Assembly (NCBI GenBank): GCA_019240405.1
Contig: JAFAYL010000038.1
Span: forward strand, 62,001-126,000
DNA from: Acidobacteriaceae bacterium
GTDB taxonomy: Bacteria; Acidobacteriota; Terriglobia; Bryobacterales; Bryobacteraceae
Direction of reading: 5' to 3'
DNA length: 64,000 nucleotides
The position numbers were made by a program, and so were the translations under genes. This document shows, in pieces, positions 20,271-30,202 of this stretch. The notes under the pieces were generated by a model that was not told the origin of the DNA, did no database searches, and saw only the letters and a list, made by a program, of their open reading frames with translations. Within the stretch, counting starts at the first letter, position 1; each line of letters opens with the position of its first letter.

Positions 20271-21095
20271 GTGATCGTAACCGTTGCCCTAAGTGTTTTT
20301 CTGGTAATTGCGGAAATGCCGACTCCCGCGAGGGACGATGACCTGCTGGAACAAGGGTATAAGGACATGTACAATCTTGCGTTCAATGAAGCGCATGAAG
20401 TGTTCCAGCGATGGGAGATAAATCATCCAGCAGATCCGCTGGGACCGGCTTCGGATGCGGCCGCGTATCTCTTTTCAGAGTTCCACCGGCTGAACATCCT
20501 GCAATCGGAATTTTTCGTGAACGATTCAAGTTTCTTTCACCGAAATACCGGGAATCCGGATCCGAGAGTCAAGCGTGAATTTCAGGCCGCGTTGAATCGC
20601 AGCCGCACGCTGGCCGAAGCAATTTTGCAACGCTCGCCAGACGACAGAGCAGCGCTGTTCGCGATTGTTCTGCGGCTAGGGTTGCAAGCCGATTACACGG
20701 CGCTTATTGAGAAGCGGTATTTGGCGTCTTTGGATGATGTGAAACAGGCGCGCAGCGTCGCCGAACAGCTTCTTGCGCGCTACCCCGACTGCTATGACGC
20801 GTATCTCGCCATAGGAGTGGAGAATTACCTCCTGAGTTTGAAACCGGCTCCGGTTCGATGGTTACTGCGAATGCGGGGCGCAGAGACAGACAAAACTTTG
20901 GGGCTAGCAAAGCTTCAGTTGACGGCGGAAAAGGGCCATTATCTCGCGCCGTATGCAGAATTGTTACTTGCTGTCGCGGCGTTGCGGGATAAAAGGAACG
21001 GCGATGCTCAGCGGATCTTGGCGGATTTGGCGGCACGATTTCCGAGAAATGAACTGTATCGCACGGAGCTGCAGAAAGCCCGGGAGGGGACATGA
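20271..21095 (+). CDS. Tetratricopeptide-like hypothetical protein
   Basis: Helical-repeat sequence; GTG start; 4-bp overlap with the next gene. Confidence 0.7.
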   Translation: MIVTVALSVFLVIAEMPTPARDDDLLEQGYKDMYNLAFNEAHEVFQRWEINHPADPLGPASDAAAYLFSEFHRLNILQSEFFVNDSSFFHRNTGNPDPRVKREFQAALNRSRTLAEAILQRSPDDRAALFAIVLRLGLQADYTALIEKRYLASLDDVKQARSVAEQLLARYPDCYDAYLAIGVENYLLSLKPAPVRWLLRMRGAETDKTLGLAKLQLTAEKGHYLAPYAELLLAVAALRDKRNGDAQRILADLAARFPRNELYRTELQKAREGT

Positions 21096-22174
21096 GCTTG
21101 GCGCCCGACGTGCTGATCGTTGGAGCCGGCCCGGCAGGAATCGCAACTGCGCTTGCCCTTCATCGCGCGGGTTTTGCAGTCGCCGTAACCGATTGCGCCT
21201 GTCCTCCAGTAGACAAAGTGTGCGGGGAAGGGCTGCTACCAGATAGTATTGCCGCGCTAAATGAACTTGGAGTGACTATTCCCGTCGGCGTGGGGTTCGG
21301 ATTCAGAGGCGTCCGTTTTATCGATGGGGAACTGTCTGCGACCGCTGATTTCACGCGCGGTACTGGAATTGGTTTACGTAGGACCGTTCTGCACGCGTTG
21401 CTGATCGAGCACGCGCTGAAGGCCGGTATTTCCTTCGCCTGGGGGCAGCGGGGAACACGGCTCGCGAAGCAAGGGGTCTTGTTCAATGGCGAGATAGTGA
21501 GGCCGAAGCTCGTGGTGGGCGCGGACGGTCAGAACTCGAAGATCAGAAAGGATGCGGGCTTTGGCCGCGCGAGGCGTGAAGCGAGACGATTTGGATTCCG
21601 TCGGCATTACAAGATTGCGCCGTGGTCAGCCTATGCCGAGTTGCATTGGGGCCAGCGATGCCAGCTTTATGTCACTCCTGTTTCTGAAAGCGAGGTGGGA
21701 ATTGCGTTTCTTTCGCGTAATTCGAAGCTGCGTTTGAGAGATGCACTGGCTGATTTCCCTGCTGTCCGCGAGAGGCTTGGAAGAGCTCACGCTTGTTCGG
21801 CGGAAGCCGGCGGGGTAACGGTTTCACGGCGCCTAGATCGGGTATGCAGCGACCGCGTGGCGCTGGTGGGAGACGCTTCTGGATCCGTCGATGCGATTAC
21901 CGCTGAAGGCATGGGCTTGTCGTTCAGGCAAGCCATCGCTCTGTCCCATGCATTTAAATCTGGAGATCTTTCCGAATACGAACGAGCCCATCGAGCGCTT
22001 CGACGTCGACCGGCATTTATGGAATCAGCGATGCTTACGTTAGCCCGGCATGACGCACTCCGCAGGCGAGCCTTGGCACTCCTCGCCCGATATCCCGAAC
22101 TTTTCGCGCGCATTTTGGCGATTCACGTAGGGGCTGCTTCATTGGGCGATCCAGTGATTCGAGCCGCAGCTTAG
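21092..22174 (+). CDS. NAD(P)/FAD-dependent oxidoreductase (geranylgeranyl reductase-like)
   Basis: DVLIVGAGPAGIATALALHRAGFAVAVTD ... VALVGDASGSVDAITAEGMGLSFRQA. Confidence 0.87.
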   Translation: MSLAPDVLIVGAGPAGIATALALHRAGFAVAVTDCACPPVDKVCGEGLLPDSIAALNELGVTIPVGVGFGFRGVRFIDGELSATADFTRGTGIGLRRTVLHALLIEHALKAGISFAWGQRGTRLAKQGVLFNGEIVRPKLVVGADGQNSKIRKDAGFGRARREARRFGFRRHYKIAPWSAYAELHWGQRCQLYVTPVSESEVGIAFLSRNSKLRLRDALADFPAVRERLGRAHACSAEAGGVTVSRRLDRVCSDRVALVGDASGSVDAITAEGMGLSFRQAIALSHAFKSGDLSEYERAHRALRRRPAFMESAMLTLARHDALRRRALALLARYPELFARILAIHVGAASLGDPVIRAAA

Positions 22175-22914
22175 ATGCTGCGTATGGGCATGCTGACAAT
22201 ATCATCGATTTGGATGCACTCCTTCAAGGAAAAGGGCTCGCCATACTTTGCGCCGATCAGGTTGCCATAGAACCGAGCAATGGCGGCCAGGCGCTCTTGT
22301 ATTTCCTGATGGGAAGGGAAGAGATCCGAAGCCTCATCGCTATCCCCGTATTGCGAAGCGTAGCTTAGGAGCGCGGCCATACGGCGCTCGAACTGGCGCG
22401 AAATATCGACGACAAACGATGGAGTAACGTTTGCATAAACAGACGAGTACAAAATTTTGAACGGGCGGTGTGGAGGCGTGTCTTCTTCGAGCCGAGTGAG
22501 GCCGGCGAGAAATGAGGCTTCGTAGCCGATTTCAGAAGCTCGGTAATGATCGGGATGGCGGCCGGCCCAGTAGGGAAGGATGAGGACATGAGGGCGGAGA
22601 CGGCGGACGACACCCGCGAGAGTCATGCGAGCGGTAATCGTATTTTCGAGACGCGCATCGGGCCAGCGAAGATTCTGGCGCCAGGCAACGAGCAGGTGTT
22701 CCGCCGCGTTTTTAGATTCCTTGATACGAAGCTCGGGCGTGCCGCGGCTGCCCATATCCCCTGCGGTCAGATCGAGAATGCCGGTTCGATAACCCATTTC
22801 AGCCATGCGGATGAGAGTGCCGCCGCATGTTTGCTCGACGTCATCGGGATGCGCGGCGATAGCCAGAACGTCGAGAGGGCGTGTGTTTTCGAACGGTTCG
22901 TTCGGATCGTGCAT
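22171..22914 (-). CDS. bshB1: Bacillithiol biosynthesis deacetylase BshB1 (LmbE/PIG-L family)
   Basis: LDVLAIAAHPDDVEQTCGGTLIRMAEMGYRTGILDLTAGDMGSRGTPELRIKESKNAAE ... YWAGRHPDHYRASEI. Confidence 0.85.
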   Translation of the reverse strand: MHDPNEPFENTRPLDVLAIAAHPDDVEQTCGGTLIRMAEMGYRTGILDLTAGDMGSRGTPELRIKESKNAAEHLLVAWRQNLRWPDARLENTITARMTLAGVVRRLRPHVLILPYWAGRHPDHYRASEIGYEASFLAGLTRLEEDTPPHRPFKILYSSVYANVTPSFVVDISRQFERRMAALLSYASQYGDSDEASDLFPSHQEIQERLAAIARFYGNLIGAKYGEPFSLKECIQIDDIVSMPIRSI

Positions 22915-22923
22915 GAACCAGCC

Positions 22924-23574
22924 TCAGAAGGAATAGCGCGGCCGATTGCCCAGAAAGGCGCGAACGAACAGGATGCCCGCGAGGAATCCTCCGACGTGAG
23001 CAAACCAGGCAATGCCCTGCGCCTGCGAGACACTGCTGAGCGACCCCAATCCACTGAGCAACTGAATGGCGAACCAATAGATGAGCATGAAAGCGGCCGG
23101 AATCTGAATTGTTGTTATGAAGAAGATAATGAACACTAGTGTCACGACTCGAACGCGTGGGTAAAGGATGAGGAACGCACCCATTACACCCGCAATAGCG
23201 CCGCTCGCGCCGATGGTGGGTATCGGACTGCCTAGGCTAGTGACGAATTGAACCATTGCAGATGCGATACCGCTGATCAGATAAAAAATCAGGAATCGCG
23301 CGGAACCCATGGCCTCCTCGATGTGGGAGCCGAACACCCATAAAAACCACATGTTGCCGAGGAGATGGAGCCAGCCTCCGTGCAGGAACATAGACGTGAC
23401 GAAGCTCGTGAGGCGGAGCTGGTCCGGGACGAGCGCGTAGTGCTCCACGAAGCGATCGCGCAGATAAATGGGTTGGGCCATCTCAAACAGGAAGCACAAA
23501 AGATTCACAGCAATGATGAGCAGAGTCATCACAGGTGTCGATTTTCGATAAAGAAGAGCGCGAAGAGGAATCAT
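22924..23574 (-). CDS. Rhomboid family intramembrane serine protease
   Basis: MFLHGGWLHLLGNMWFLWVFG, GASGAIAGVMGAFL, WFAHVGGFLAG. Confidence 0.93.
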   Translation of the reverse strand: MIPLRALLYRKSTPVMTLLIIAVNLLCFLFEMAQPIYLRDRFVEHYALVPDQLRLTSFVTSMFLHGGWLHLLGNMWFLWVFGSHIEEAMGSARFLIFYLISGIASAMVQFVTSLGSPIPTIGASGAIAGVMGAFLILYPRVRVVTLVFIIFFITTIQIPAAFMLIYWFAIQLLSGLGSLSSVSQAQGIAWFAHVGGFLAGILFVRAFLGNRPRYSF

Positions 23575-24581
23575 CCGTGGGGAGACGCGGTCTGAGCGAG
23601 TTTTGCGCCGAAACGGCTGGAAATAGCGGGAGCATGGCGACGGCCGATTTGATGACCCGAGGCGCGCGCAATCAAGGCATCAACTTCGGCGCGGGCCGGA
23701 ATTTTTCCACGAGCGCCGATCGCCGTACAATTCAGAGCCGCCGCGGCGTTCGAAAAATCGAGAGCCTTCTGGAGCGGCATTTGATGGAGCATGGCGCAGC
23801 AGAAAGCGCCATGGAAAACGTCTCCGGCCCCAGTCGTGTCCGCACATGACACTTCGAAAGCGGGCGAGTAAGCCCAAGAGCCTCGTTCGAACGCGAGGGA
23901 ACCGCGATCTCCGAGTGTCATTGCAGCGATCCTCAGGCCGTATTCGCGCTGCAGACGGGGCAAGGCGATAAAAGGATCCTCTTCACCGGTCCATTTTTTC
24001 GGCCAGGAGGAGCTAGCGACAAGGTAATCGACATTCTCGAGCACGCGGTCAAAACCAGGATAGACGGTATCAACATCAAGCGAAACGGGAATGCCTTGCT
24101 GGCGCGCCAGCGACGCTGCATGCGAGGCGGCGTCAACATCGTAACCATCGATGTGCAGCAGTTTTGCTGAACGGATGGCTTCAGGCTTGATGTCGGAAGG
24201 CGCTAAACGTAAACAATCGGCACGATGCCATAGAACCGTGCGCTCGCCCGTGCGCTGGTCAATCAGAATGTATGCGGTTTGGTTGGGGCATTCGCGCCGC
24301 ACGATCAGATCGGAGATATCGACGCCAGTCGCTTCGAGGCTTTGACGCTGAACATTTCCGCGGATATCGTCGCCAATCGTGCCGATGTACTTGGCACGAA
24401 GCCCCAGTTTCACGCAGGCCACGATGGCGGTGGCGACCTGGCCACCGGGGCTGAGCAATTCCTGACCGTAGGCTATTTTGCCAGCGTAGGAGGGGAATTC
24501 CGGCAGCAGAAGAAGGGTGTCGGTAGCGTTCAGACCGATCCCGAGAACGTCGAACCCTGAAGGCTTCGCCAGAGAGGTCAC
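23571..24581 (-). CDS. PfkB family carbohydrate kinase
   Basis: GGQVATAIVACVKLGLRAKYIGTIGDD ... DTTGAGDVFHGAFCCAML. Confidence 0.9.
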   Translation of the reverse strand: MTSLAKPSGFDVLGIGLNATDTLLLLPEFPSYAGKIAYGQELLSPGGQVATAIVACVKLGLRAKYIGTIGDDIRGNVQRQSLEATGVDISDLIVRRECPNQTAYILIDQRTGERTVLWHRADCLRLAPSDIKPEAIRSAKLLHIDGYDVDAASHAASLARQQGIPVSLDVDTVYPGFDRVLENVDYLVASSSWPKKWTGEEDPFIALPRLQREYGLRIAAMTLGDRGSLAFERGSWAYSPAFEVSCADTTGAGDVFHGAFCCAMLHQMPLQKALDFSNAAAALNCTAIGARGKIPARAEVDALIARASGHQIGRRHAPAISSRFGAKLAQTASPHG

Positions 24582-24594
24582 GTGGCGAATCGGC

Positions 24595-25182
24595 CTATTT
24601 CTTCACGATCGAATTCGGTACCTGATAAAGGTAAATGGTATGCGTTACGCCGTGGCGTCCTTCGGATGCAGATGCGTCCATAGGTTTCCAGCCCGGGATG
24701 GGATAGTCATAGGACACCACGCGCGTGTTCGGACGCAAATAGCGCTCCAGGTTGGGCCGCAGGCTTTCATTCGCAGCAGTCGCTAGATAGAGCGTCACTA
24801 CATCGGCGGGGCTGAGATCCGTCTGCATAAAATCCCCGTGAACGATTTTCACCTGGTCCTCCAGACCATGTTTCTTCACGTTATCGACGGCAGTCTTCGC
24901 GAGGTGTTCTGAAATCTCGATGCCGACGGCCTTCACTCTATACTTTTCGGCGGCAGCGATGAGAATGCGCCCGTCTCCGCAGCCGAGATCATAAAGCGTC
25001 TCGCCCGGCTTGAGGTTTGCCATATTCAGCATTTTGTCAACGGCATGCCCGGGCGAAGTGACAAACGGCGCGAGGTTATTTTTGAATTCGGACAGATTAC
25101 GCCGCTGACCGAAACCGGCGATTGCCGAAGCGAAAAACACAGTGGAGATCAGAATGCCGAAGCGAAGCATCCGAAATCTCAT
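24595..25182 (-). CDS. Class I SAM-dependent methyltransferase with N-terminal signal/anchor
   Basis: LYDLGCGDGRILIAAAEKYRVKAVGIEIS. Confidence 0.85.
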   Translation of the reverse strand: MRFRMLRFGILISTVFFASAIAGFGQRRNLSEFKNNLAPFVTSPGHAVDKMLNMANLKPGETLYDLGCGDGRILIAAAEKYRVKAVGIEISEHLAKTAVDNVKKHGLEDQVKIVHGDFMQTDLSPADVVTLYLATAANESLRPNLERYLRPNTRVVSYDYPIPGWKPMDASASEGRHGVTHTIYLYQVPNSIVKK

Positions 25183-25210
25183 AGATGATTCTCCCTGAAC
25201 CCCTTTTAGC

Positions 25211-26509
25211 TTATCGCGATCTACCACTCACGACTGACGCTACGGCGTGCTGCCGCTTTGCGCGTAGGATACGCGACATCATCTCGGTGGTTGAAAGCCA
25301 GAGGTCGCGCGGGCGCGAGATGGTGTACTCCGTGCCCTTGAACAGGCGTATGGCGTGGCTGATCGAATCTCTCCACGGCACCGCCTGCGGGTTCAAATTA
25401 TAGTTCATGTAGAACACGGGACACTCTACATTTCCGATGCGCCGGAGGTCATCTTGGGGTACATCGGCATCGAGCATGGCTTTGGGACCGGCGAACACCA
25501 CGGCGTCAGGATGGCTGGGGTTGCCGATCTCTTTCTCGATCAGCGTTTCGAGAAAATCGGTTTCGCTGTGCTTTTGGCCGAGCTGCTGAAGCCGTACGGT
25601 GCCCAGTTTCATCTTTTCGAGGGCTTTTCCGAGGGCGGGATAATCAATTTGTTCCGCTGCATCCTGGCGATACAGGACGCGTTCCTCCTCCATATTGAAG
25701 GCGACGAGTGACAAACGCCCGATGTGGGGGTCGCGTTCGATAGCCTTCAAAATGCTGACTAGCGGATCCGTATCGATTCGTTGAAGCGCAGCGGAATTAG
25801 TCACTTGCGGCGCGAAGTTAACGAGAAGCTTAATGTCCAAATCATCCCCGCGCGGGGTAGGCGGGCGCACGAACGGCTCATTGATGAAGGGTTCGGCCGC
25901 GGTCTCAGCAATCTGATTTGGCCGGATGAAGAGCGCAATCGGCTTATCTCTGGGAGCTAAGGAGGCTTCTACGTCCCAGCTTGACGAGCAGATTCGTTCG
26001 GCACGATCACGCATAAGCCAGTCCACGTGATAATTGCCTTCTCCGAGATCCACGGCGCCGGAAAGCGAGGCATCTCCCTTAGAATTTTCCGGAATGGCGG
26101 GCACGCGGAAGTGCTGAACAAAGTAAGCCGGATGCACCTTGTCCTGGGTAGGATAGGCGCGGAAGATGACGGTCAGGAGCTGCTGGTCTCCCTCGAGCGA
26201 ATTAATCGGAATCGAGACATCGTAGCCGCTATGGAAGCGCAGGTCGAATCCGAGATCCGCCTTGCGCGGCGTTACGGCACACGGGAGATCCTTTCGAGCG
26301 TCACGTGATTCAAGGATTGTGAGATCCGAGGGCATGAGGCTGATGGGCTCGCCGGGTTGTGTGGGCTTGATCAGGAACTGCGGGAATGCAGACGGCAAGA
26401 AGACCGAGCCCAACAAGAGCAAGATGGCGGACCTGGAGGACGCAGCGGCCACGCGCGCATCGGACGACGCGCTATCAGGCGAACACGATCGTAATAACCG
26501 CGAAGCCAT
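25211..26509 (-). CDS. Secreted hypothetical protein
   Basis: Long ORF with signal-like hydrophobic segment SAILLLLGSVFLPSAFPQ; no confident family. Confidence 0.7.
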   Translation of the reverse strand: MASRLLRSCSPDSASSDARVAAASSRSAILLLLGSVFLPSAFPQFLIKPTQPGEPISLMPSDLTILESRDARKDLPCAVTPRKADLGFDLRFHSGYDVSIPINSLEGDQQLLTVIFRAYPTQDKVHPAYFVQHFRVPAIPENSKGDASLSGAVDLGEGNYHVDWLMRDRAERICSSSWDVEASLAPRDKPIALFIRPNQIAETAAEPFINEPFVRPPTPRGDDLDIKLLVNFAPQVTNSAALQRIDTDPLVSILKAIERDPHIGRLSLVAFNMEEERVLYRQDAAEQIDYPALGKALEKMKLGTVRLQQLGQKHSETDFLETLIEKEIGNPSHPDAVVFAGPKAMLDADVPQDDLRRIGNVECPVFYMNYNLNPQAVPWRDSISHAIRLFKGTEYTISRPRDLWLSTTEMMSRILRAKRQHAVASVVSGRSR

Positions 26510-26658
26510 ATTCCCCCAAGTGGCTTATGTACGGAAGGCCCCGGGCGAGAACCCGGTAGTTCAATATTACCCCTACATTTGTGTATTGATCCAGCAAGAA
26601 ATTTCACCTGGTAACAAAAATCTGAATTTGTGAAGCGCGGAAACCGACGGGCGATCCC

Positions 26659-26672
26659 GACGTACCGGTACG
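26659..26672. promoter_or_regulatory. Perfect 14-bp palindrome ACGTACCGGTACGT upstream of ssb
   Basis: Read directly; ends 32 bp before the ssb ATG. Confidence 0.4.
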
Positions 26673-26704
26673 TGGAAGCGTTGTTATGTTACAGTTCGAG
26701 CATT

Positions 26705-27208
26705 ATGGCTTCGCGAAGCGTTAATAAGGTCATTCTGATTGGAAATCTGGGTCGTGATGCCGAGACGAAATTCACGCCCTCTGGAGCCGCTGTCACGCGG
26801 TTTGCGATCGCGACGACACGAAGCTGGAAAGACCAGCAGACCAACGAATGGAAAGAAGAGACCAACTGGACAAACGTGGTGCTCTGGCGCCAGGAAAATC
26901 TCGCGAACTATCTTTCGAAAGGGAAACAGGTGTACGTTGAGGGTCGATTGCAGACGCGCAGCTATGACGATAAGGACGGCAAGAAAGTCTATACAACCGA
27001 GGTAATTGCCGAGGAAGTGATCCTTTTGGGCGGCCGAGCGGAGGGCGCGACTTCGGGATTTGAGAGCGGAGCGCCCGTGGGTGCGCGGTCGGCAGTTCCG
27101 GGCGGATCGATGGTTGCGGGACGAGGGAAAGGGGCAGGGGCGGGAGCACCGCCCGATGAAGATCAGTTCGGAGGCATGGGCGTCACGGACGATGACGTGC
27201 CGTTTTGA
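26705..27208 (+). CDS. ssb: Single-stranded DNA-binding protein
   Basis: MASRSVNKVILIGNLGRDAETKFTPSGAAVTRFAIATTRSWKD...TNWTNVVLW; acidic tail ending DDDVPF. Confidence 0.97.
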   Translation: MASRSVNKVILIGNLGRDAETKFTPSGAAVTRFAIATTRSWKDQQTNEWKEETNWTNVVLWRQENLANYLSKGKQVYVEGRLQTRSYDDKDGKKVYTTEVIAEEVILLGGRAEGATSGFESGAPVGARSAVPGGSMVAGRGKGAGAGAPPDEDQFGGMGVTDDDVPF

Positions 27209-27234
27209 CGGCGAGCCCGCGTCAAGATCGTCCC

Positions 27235-28143
27235 TCAGGCTAGATTTTTGAGACTCTGCTGCAGAAGGCGTTGCGTTCCCTCGTACGGGTCTCCAATGCC
27301 TTCCCATTCGATTGAGAAATAGCCGCGGTAGCCAGACTTCTTAGCGACGGCGAAGATCCGGTCCACGTTGACGCGATAGGTTTTGCCGTCATCGTGTTCC
27401 TCGTCTTTCACATGACTGATATTAAACGCGTGCGCGAATAATGACTGCATTGCACTTTCGTTATATTGTTCGTCATTCTTAATCAGCATCGAATTGCAGA
27501 AGTCGGGAAGAGCGCGAAGATAGGGAGTGTTCGCAGTTTGAATGATTCGAACGATGCGCGAGGGATCCTCCGCGCGGGGCTCGTCGTTTTCAAGGTTGAT
27601 CACAATATTCTTTTTTGAGCCATACTCGGCAAGCGCTTCGAGGTTTTGCACGGCGCAATCGAGGTCACCTTCGGGCGCGTGGACGCGAACTCCCGGAGAG
27701 CCCAGGGTTACGGCGGCATCGACCCATTTTCTGTAGAGGGTTTGCCCAGCCTCGCGATCTTCGGAGCTGGAGCCGCATAGTTTGACAGGCGCATCCACTG
27801 GAATATTCACGACACGGAGGCCCGCCGCTTTGAACGCGCGGCTCAAATCCCGCAGGTAAGCGGCGTCAAGCGATTCGAAATGCTTGCTCCAAGGCTCGAT
27901 GCCGGTCACTTGTAACCGGGTCGGAAGGGCTTGCGCGAATTGGGCCAAAGTCATGCCGGGTTTGCTCTTGTCGCGATCCTCAGCTTCAGGCGAATCGATG
28001 AAAGCGCGAAACGGGTAAGAAGATACGGCTAGCCTTTGGCGCGGATCGGTGGGGAAGTTCGCCGGTGGCTCGGCGGATTTCAAGGAAGTTGCCATAACGA
28101 AAGAGAACCCCAGAAACTCGCGCCTTCCGATTTTGAATCGCAT
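27235..28143 (-). CDS. Sugar phosphate isomerase/epimerase family (TIM barrel)
   Basis: RREFLGFSFVMA N-terminus; VINLENDEP...; FSIEWEGIGDPYEGTQRLLQQSL. Confidence 0.83.
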   Translation of the reverse strand: MRFKIGRREFLGFSFVMATSLKSAEPPANFPTDPRQRLAVSSYPFRAFIDSPEAEDRDKSKPGMTLAQFAQALPTRLQVTGIEPWSKHFESLDAAYLRDLSRAFKAAGLRVVNIPVDAPVKLCGSSSEDREAGQTLYRKWVDAAVTLGSPGVRVHAPEGDLDCAVQNLEALAEYGSKKNIVINLENDEPRAEDPSRIVRIIQTANTPYLRALPDFCNSMLIKNDEQYNESAMQSLFAHAFNISHVKDEEHDDGKTYRVNVDRIFAVAKKSGYRGYFSIEWEGIGDPYEGTQRLLQQSLKNLA

Positions 28144-28160
28144 GCGTTTCCTTTCTCAAG

Positions 28161-29105
28161 CTAACTTATTGGGCGGTGTGCCAAAAACGGCCATGCTGCT
28201 CCTGCGAGCGTCGCCATGGGTCCTAATTCGGCTCGACATAACGAAGCGCGAGCTTGCGCAAACAGGCTGGCTGAGCTCTGAAAGCTGCCCTTAGCCGGCT
28301 TGAGGATCAAATCTCCCGCTGCGGATAATCCTCCGGCGATGGCGATTCGATCCGGAAAGAAGATATTCGCCATGGAGGCGGCTGCGAGTCCCAACCATTC
28401 ACCGGCATTAGAGAGAACCGAAATAGCGATCTCATCGCTGTTCTCAGCAGCCGAAATGACATCGCGCAGAGAAACGTTGGGAACGGCTCTCGTTCTTTCC
28501 CGATATTGCTGTGCCAGAGCAGGCGCCGAAACAAGAATCTCAGCGCATCCTCGTCCGCCACAGGTACAGAGGGGGCCATTGCGCTCAAGGATGACGTGTC
28601 CGATATCGCCGAGGCACTCGTAAGCGAACCGTAACGGCACCCCCTTAATTGCCATGCCGACACCCAGGCCCGTGCCCGCCGCAATACAAAGAAAACGATC
28701 GGATCCCCGGCCGGAACCGAAGCAGTATTCGGCCATGCAGGCAGCGTTCGAATCGACCTCAATTTCCACTCGCATCGGGAAGTGCTTCGCAAGGTAATCT
28801 CGCAGGGGATAATTCTCGAGCCAGGGAAGATTAGAGTTGTAGATCATCGTTGTGCGCTCGGGGTTGAGAAATCCCGCCACCGCTACCCCGAGGCCGATGC
28901 ACGCCGTTTCTTGCGCGCATGCGGCCTGATGCACACGCTCGATGAGGGCTGAAAGTTCGTTGCCGAAGCGTTCCGGATTGGGGCCGCCCGTTGGAATGGA
29001 TTGGAGCCCGCTCAGCTCGCCCGTCGAGTTAACAAGCCCAGCCTTGGTAGACGTCCCGCCTATGTCAACGCATAGGACAGATTCTGCTTCGGCTCGATGT
29101 GCCAT
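28161..29105 (-). CDS. ROK family sugar kinase/regulator
   Basis: VLCVDIGGTSTKAGLVN; AAGTGLGVGMAIKG; GDIGHVILERNGPLCTCGGRGCAEIL. Confidence 0.92.
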   Translation of the reverse strand: MAHRAEAESVLCVDIGGTSTKAGLVNSTGELSGLQSIPTGGPNPERFGNELSALIERVHQAACAQETACIGLGVAVAGFLNPERTTMIYNSNLPWLENYPLRDYLAKHFPMRVEIEVDSNAACMAEYCFGSGRGSDRFLCIAAGTGLGVGMAIKGVPLRFAYECLGDIGHVILERNGPLCTCGGRGCAEILVSAPALAQQYRERTRAVPNVSLRDVISAAENSDEIAISVLSNAGEWLGLAAASMANIFFPDRIAIAGGLSAAGDLILKPAKGSFQSSASLFAQARASLCRAELGPMATLAGAAWPFLAHRPIS

Positions 29106-29110
29106 CAAAA

Positions 29111-30202
29111 TTACACGTGGCCGCCGAAACCGATTTCGGACATTGTGACTTGCGGAGCATGCCGGAACTGGCCGGGAATGACTCCCCGTATCTCCGCCAA
29201 TCGATATGCGGCAATTTGCATGGGAATGGTTCCCACGGCAGGAGCGAATCGATTGGAGACACAAGCGGGCCAAGGGCAGAGAGGAGTAGCTTTGTATTCT
29301 TTTACAGCCGGTCCCAACCAGCGCGCGATTCCGTTCATCTCACTGATATCGTGCGCGAGCGCCGCGTCGAGATCCACAGTGGAAGAGTGAAGACCGAAAA
29401 TGACGGCATGGAATCGCCGGTCGACTACTTCAACCGGGCCGTGTCTGAAATTCCCCGCTTCCATTCCGAGGGCGGAAGTCTTCGCGACTTCGTGAAACAG
29501 GAGCACACCCGCATGAACGGCTGCAAGAGAAACGCCACGGCCGAGCAGATAGAGAGGGGATGCAGATTGCAGAAAGGAAGACCAGTGCTCACTCGAATCC
29601 AGGCATTGAGGAATCCACACTCTAAGCGAGTCCGCGAGGGTTTCGAGCTCTGAGTACAAGCTAGAATCTATTTCGCCGCAGACAGCTGCGCCCAAAAGCA
29701 GCAAGACAATCAAGGTCGCGGTATAGGTTTGAATGGCCACGAACTGATCAGGCGGACTCTGTAGGACCAGGCATTCGGTTGCATTCGACGCAAGTGTGCT
29801 GCCGTGAACGTTTGTCACGCCTATTACGGTTGCGCCTCGTTCCCGCAAGATGCGGAGTAGCTTCGTGACTTCCACTGTTTCGCCGGAGCGCGAAACGAGG
29901 ATAACGGTCGTGTCTTGGTCGAGGGCTGCGGCGTAGGAGTGCAAGAGCTCAGATGTTTCGATCACCGGCGCAAACATTCCTTGTGCAGCGAGATAATGGC
30001 TCAGTGGAATGCATGCGAAGAGCGAGCCGCCCATTCCGCTCAAAATAAGGCGGCCGCGGCGGGACTGCAGTAGAGCCCCTGAGCGAAACAGTGCTGCATG
30101 GCCCTCGCCGAATTGATAGGCCGCGGCGGTTCGAATCGCCTCGGGTTGAGCGAGGATATTTTCGACCAGAGGAACGCTTATTTGTCTTTTCTGGTTAACC
30201 AT
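29111..30202 (-). CDS. SIS domain sugar isomerase/aminotransferase-like protein
   Basis: LILSGMGGSLFACIPLSHYLA; VILVSRSGETVEVTKLLRIL; GMEAGNFRHGPVEVV. Confidence 0.87.
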   Translation of the reverse strand: MVNQKRQISVPLVENILAQPEAIRTAAAYQFGEGHAALFRSGALLQSRRGRLILSGMGGSLFACIPLSHYLAAQGMFAPVIETSELLHSYAAALDQDTTVILVSRSGETVEVTKLLRILRERGATVIGVTNVHGSTLASNATECLVLQSPPDQFVAIQTYTATLIVLLLLGAAVCGEIDSSLYSELETLADSLRVWIPQCLDSSEHWSSFLQSASPLYLLGRGVSLAAVHAGVLLFHEVAKTSALGMEAGNFRHGPVEVVDRRFHAVIFGLHSSTVDLDAALAHDISEMNGIARWLGPAVKEYKATPLCPWPACVSNRFAPAVGTIPMQIAAYRLAEIRGVIPGQFRHAPQVTMSEIGFGGHV

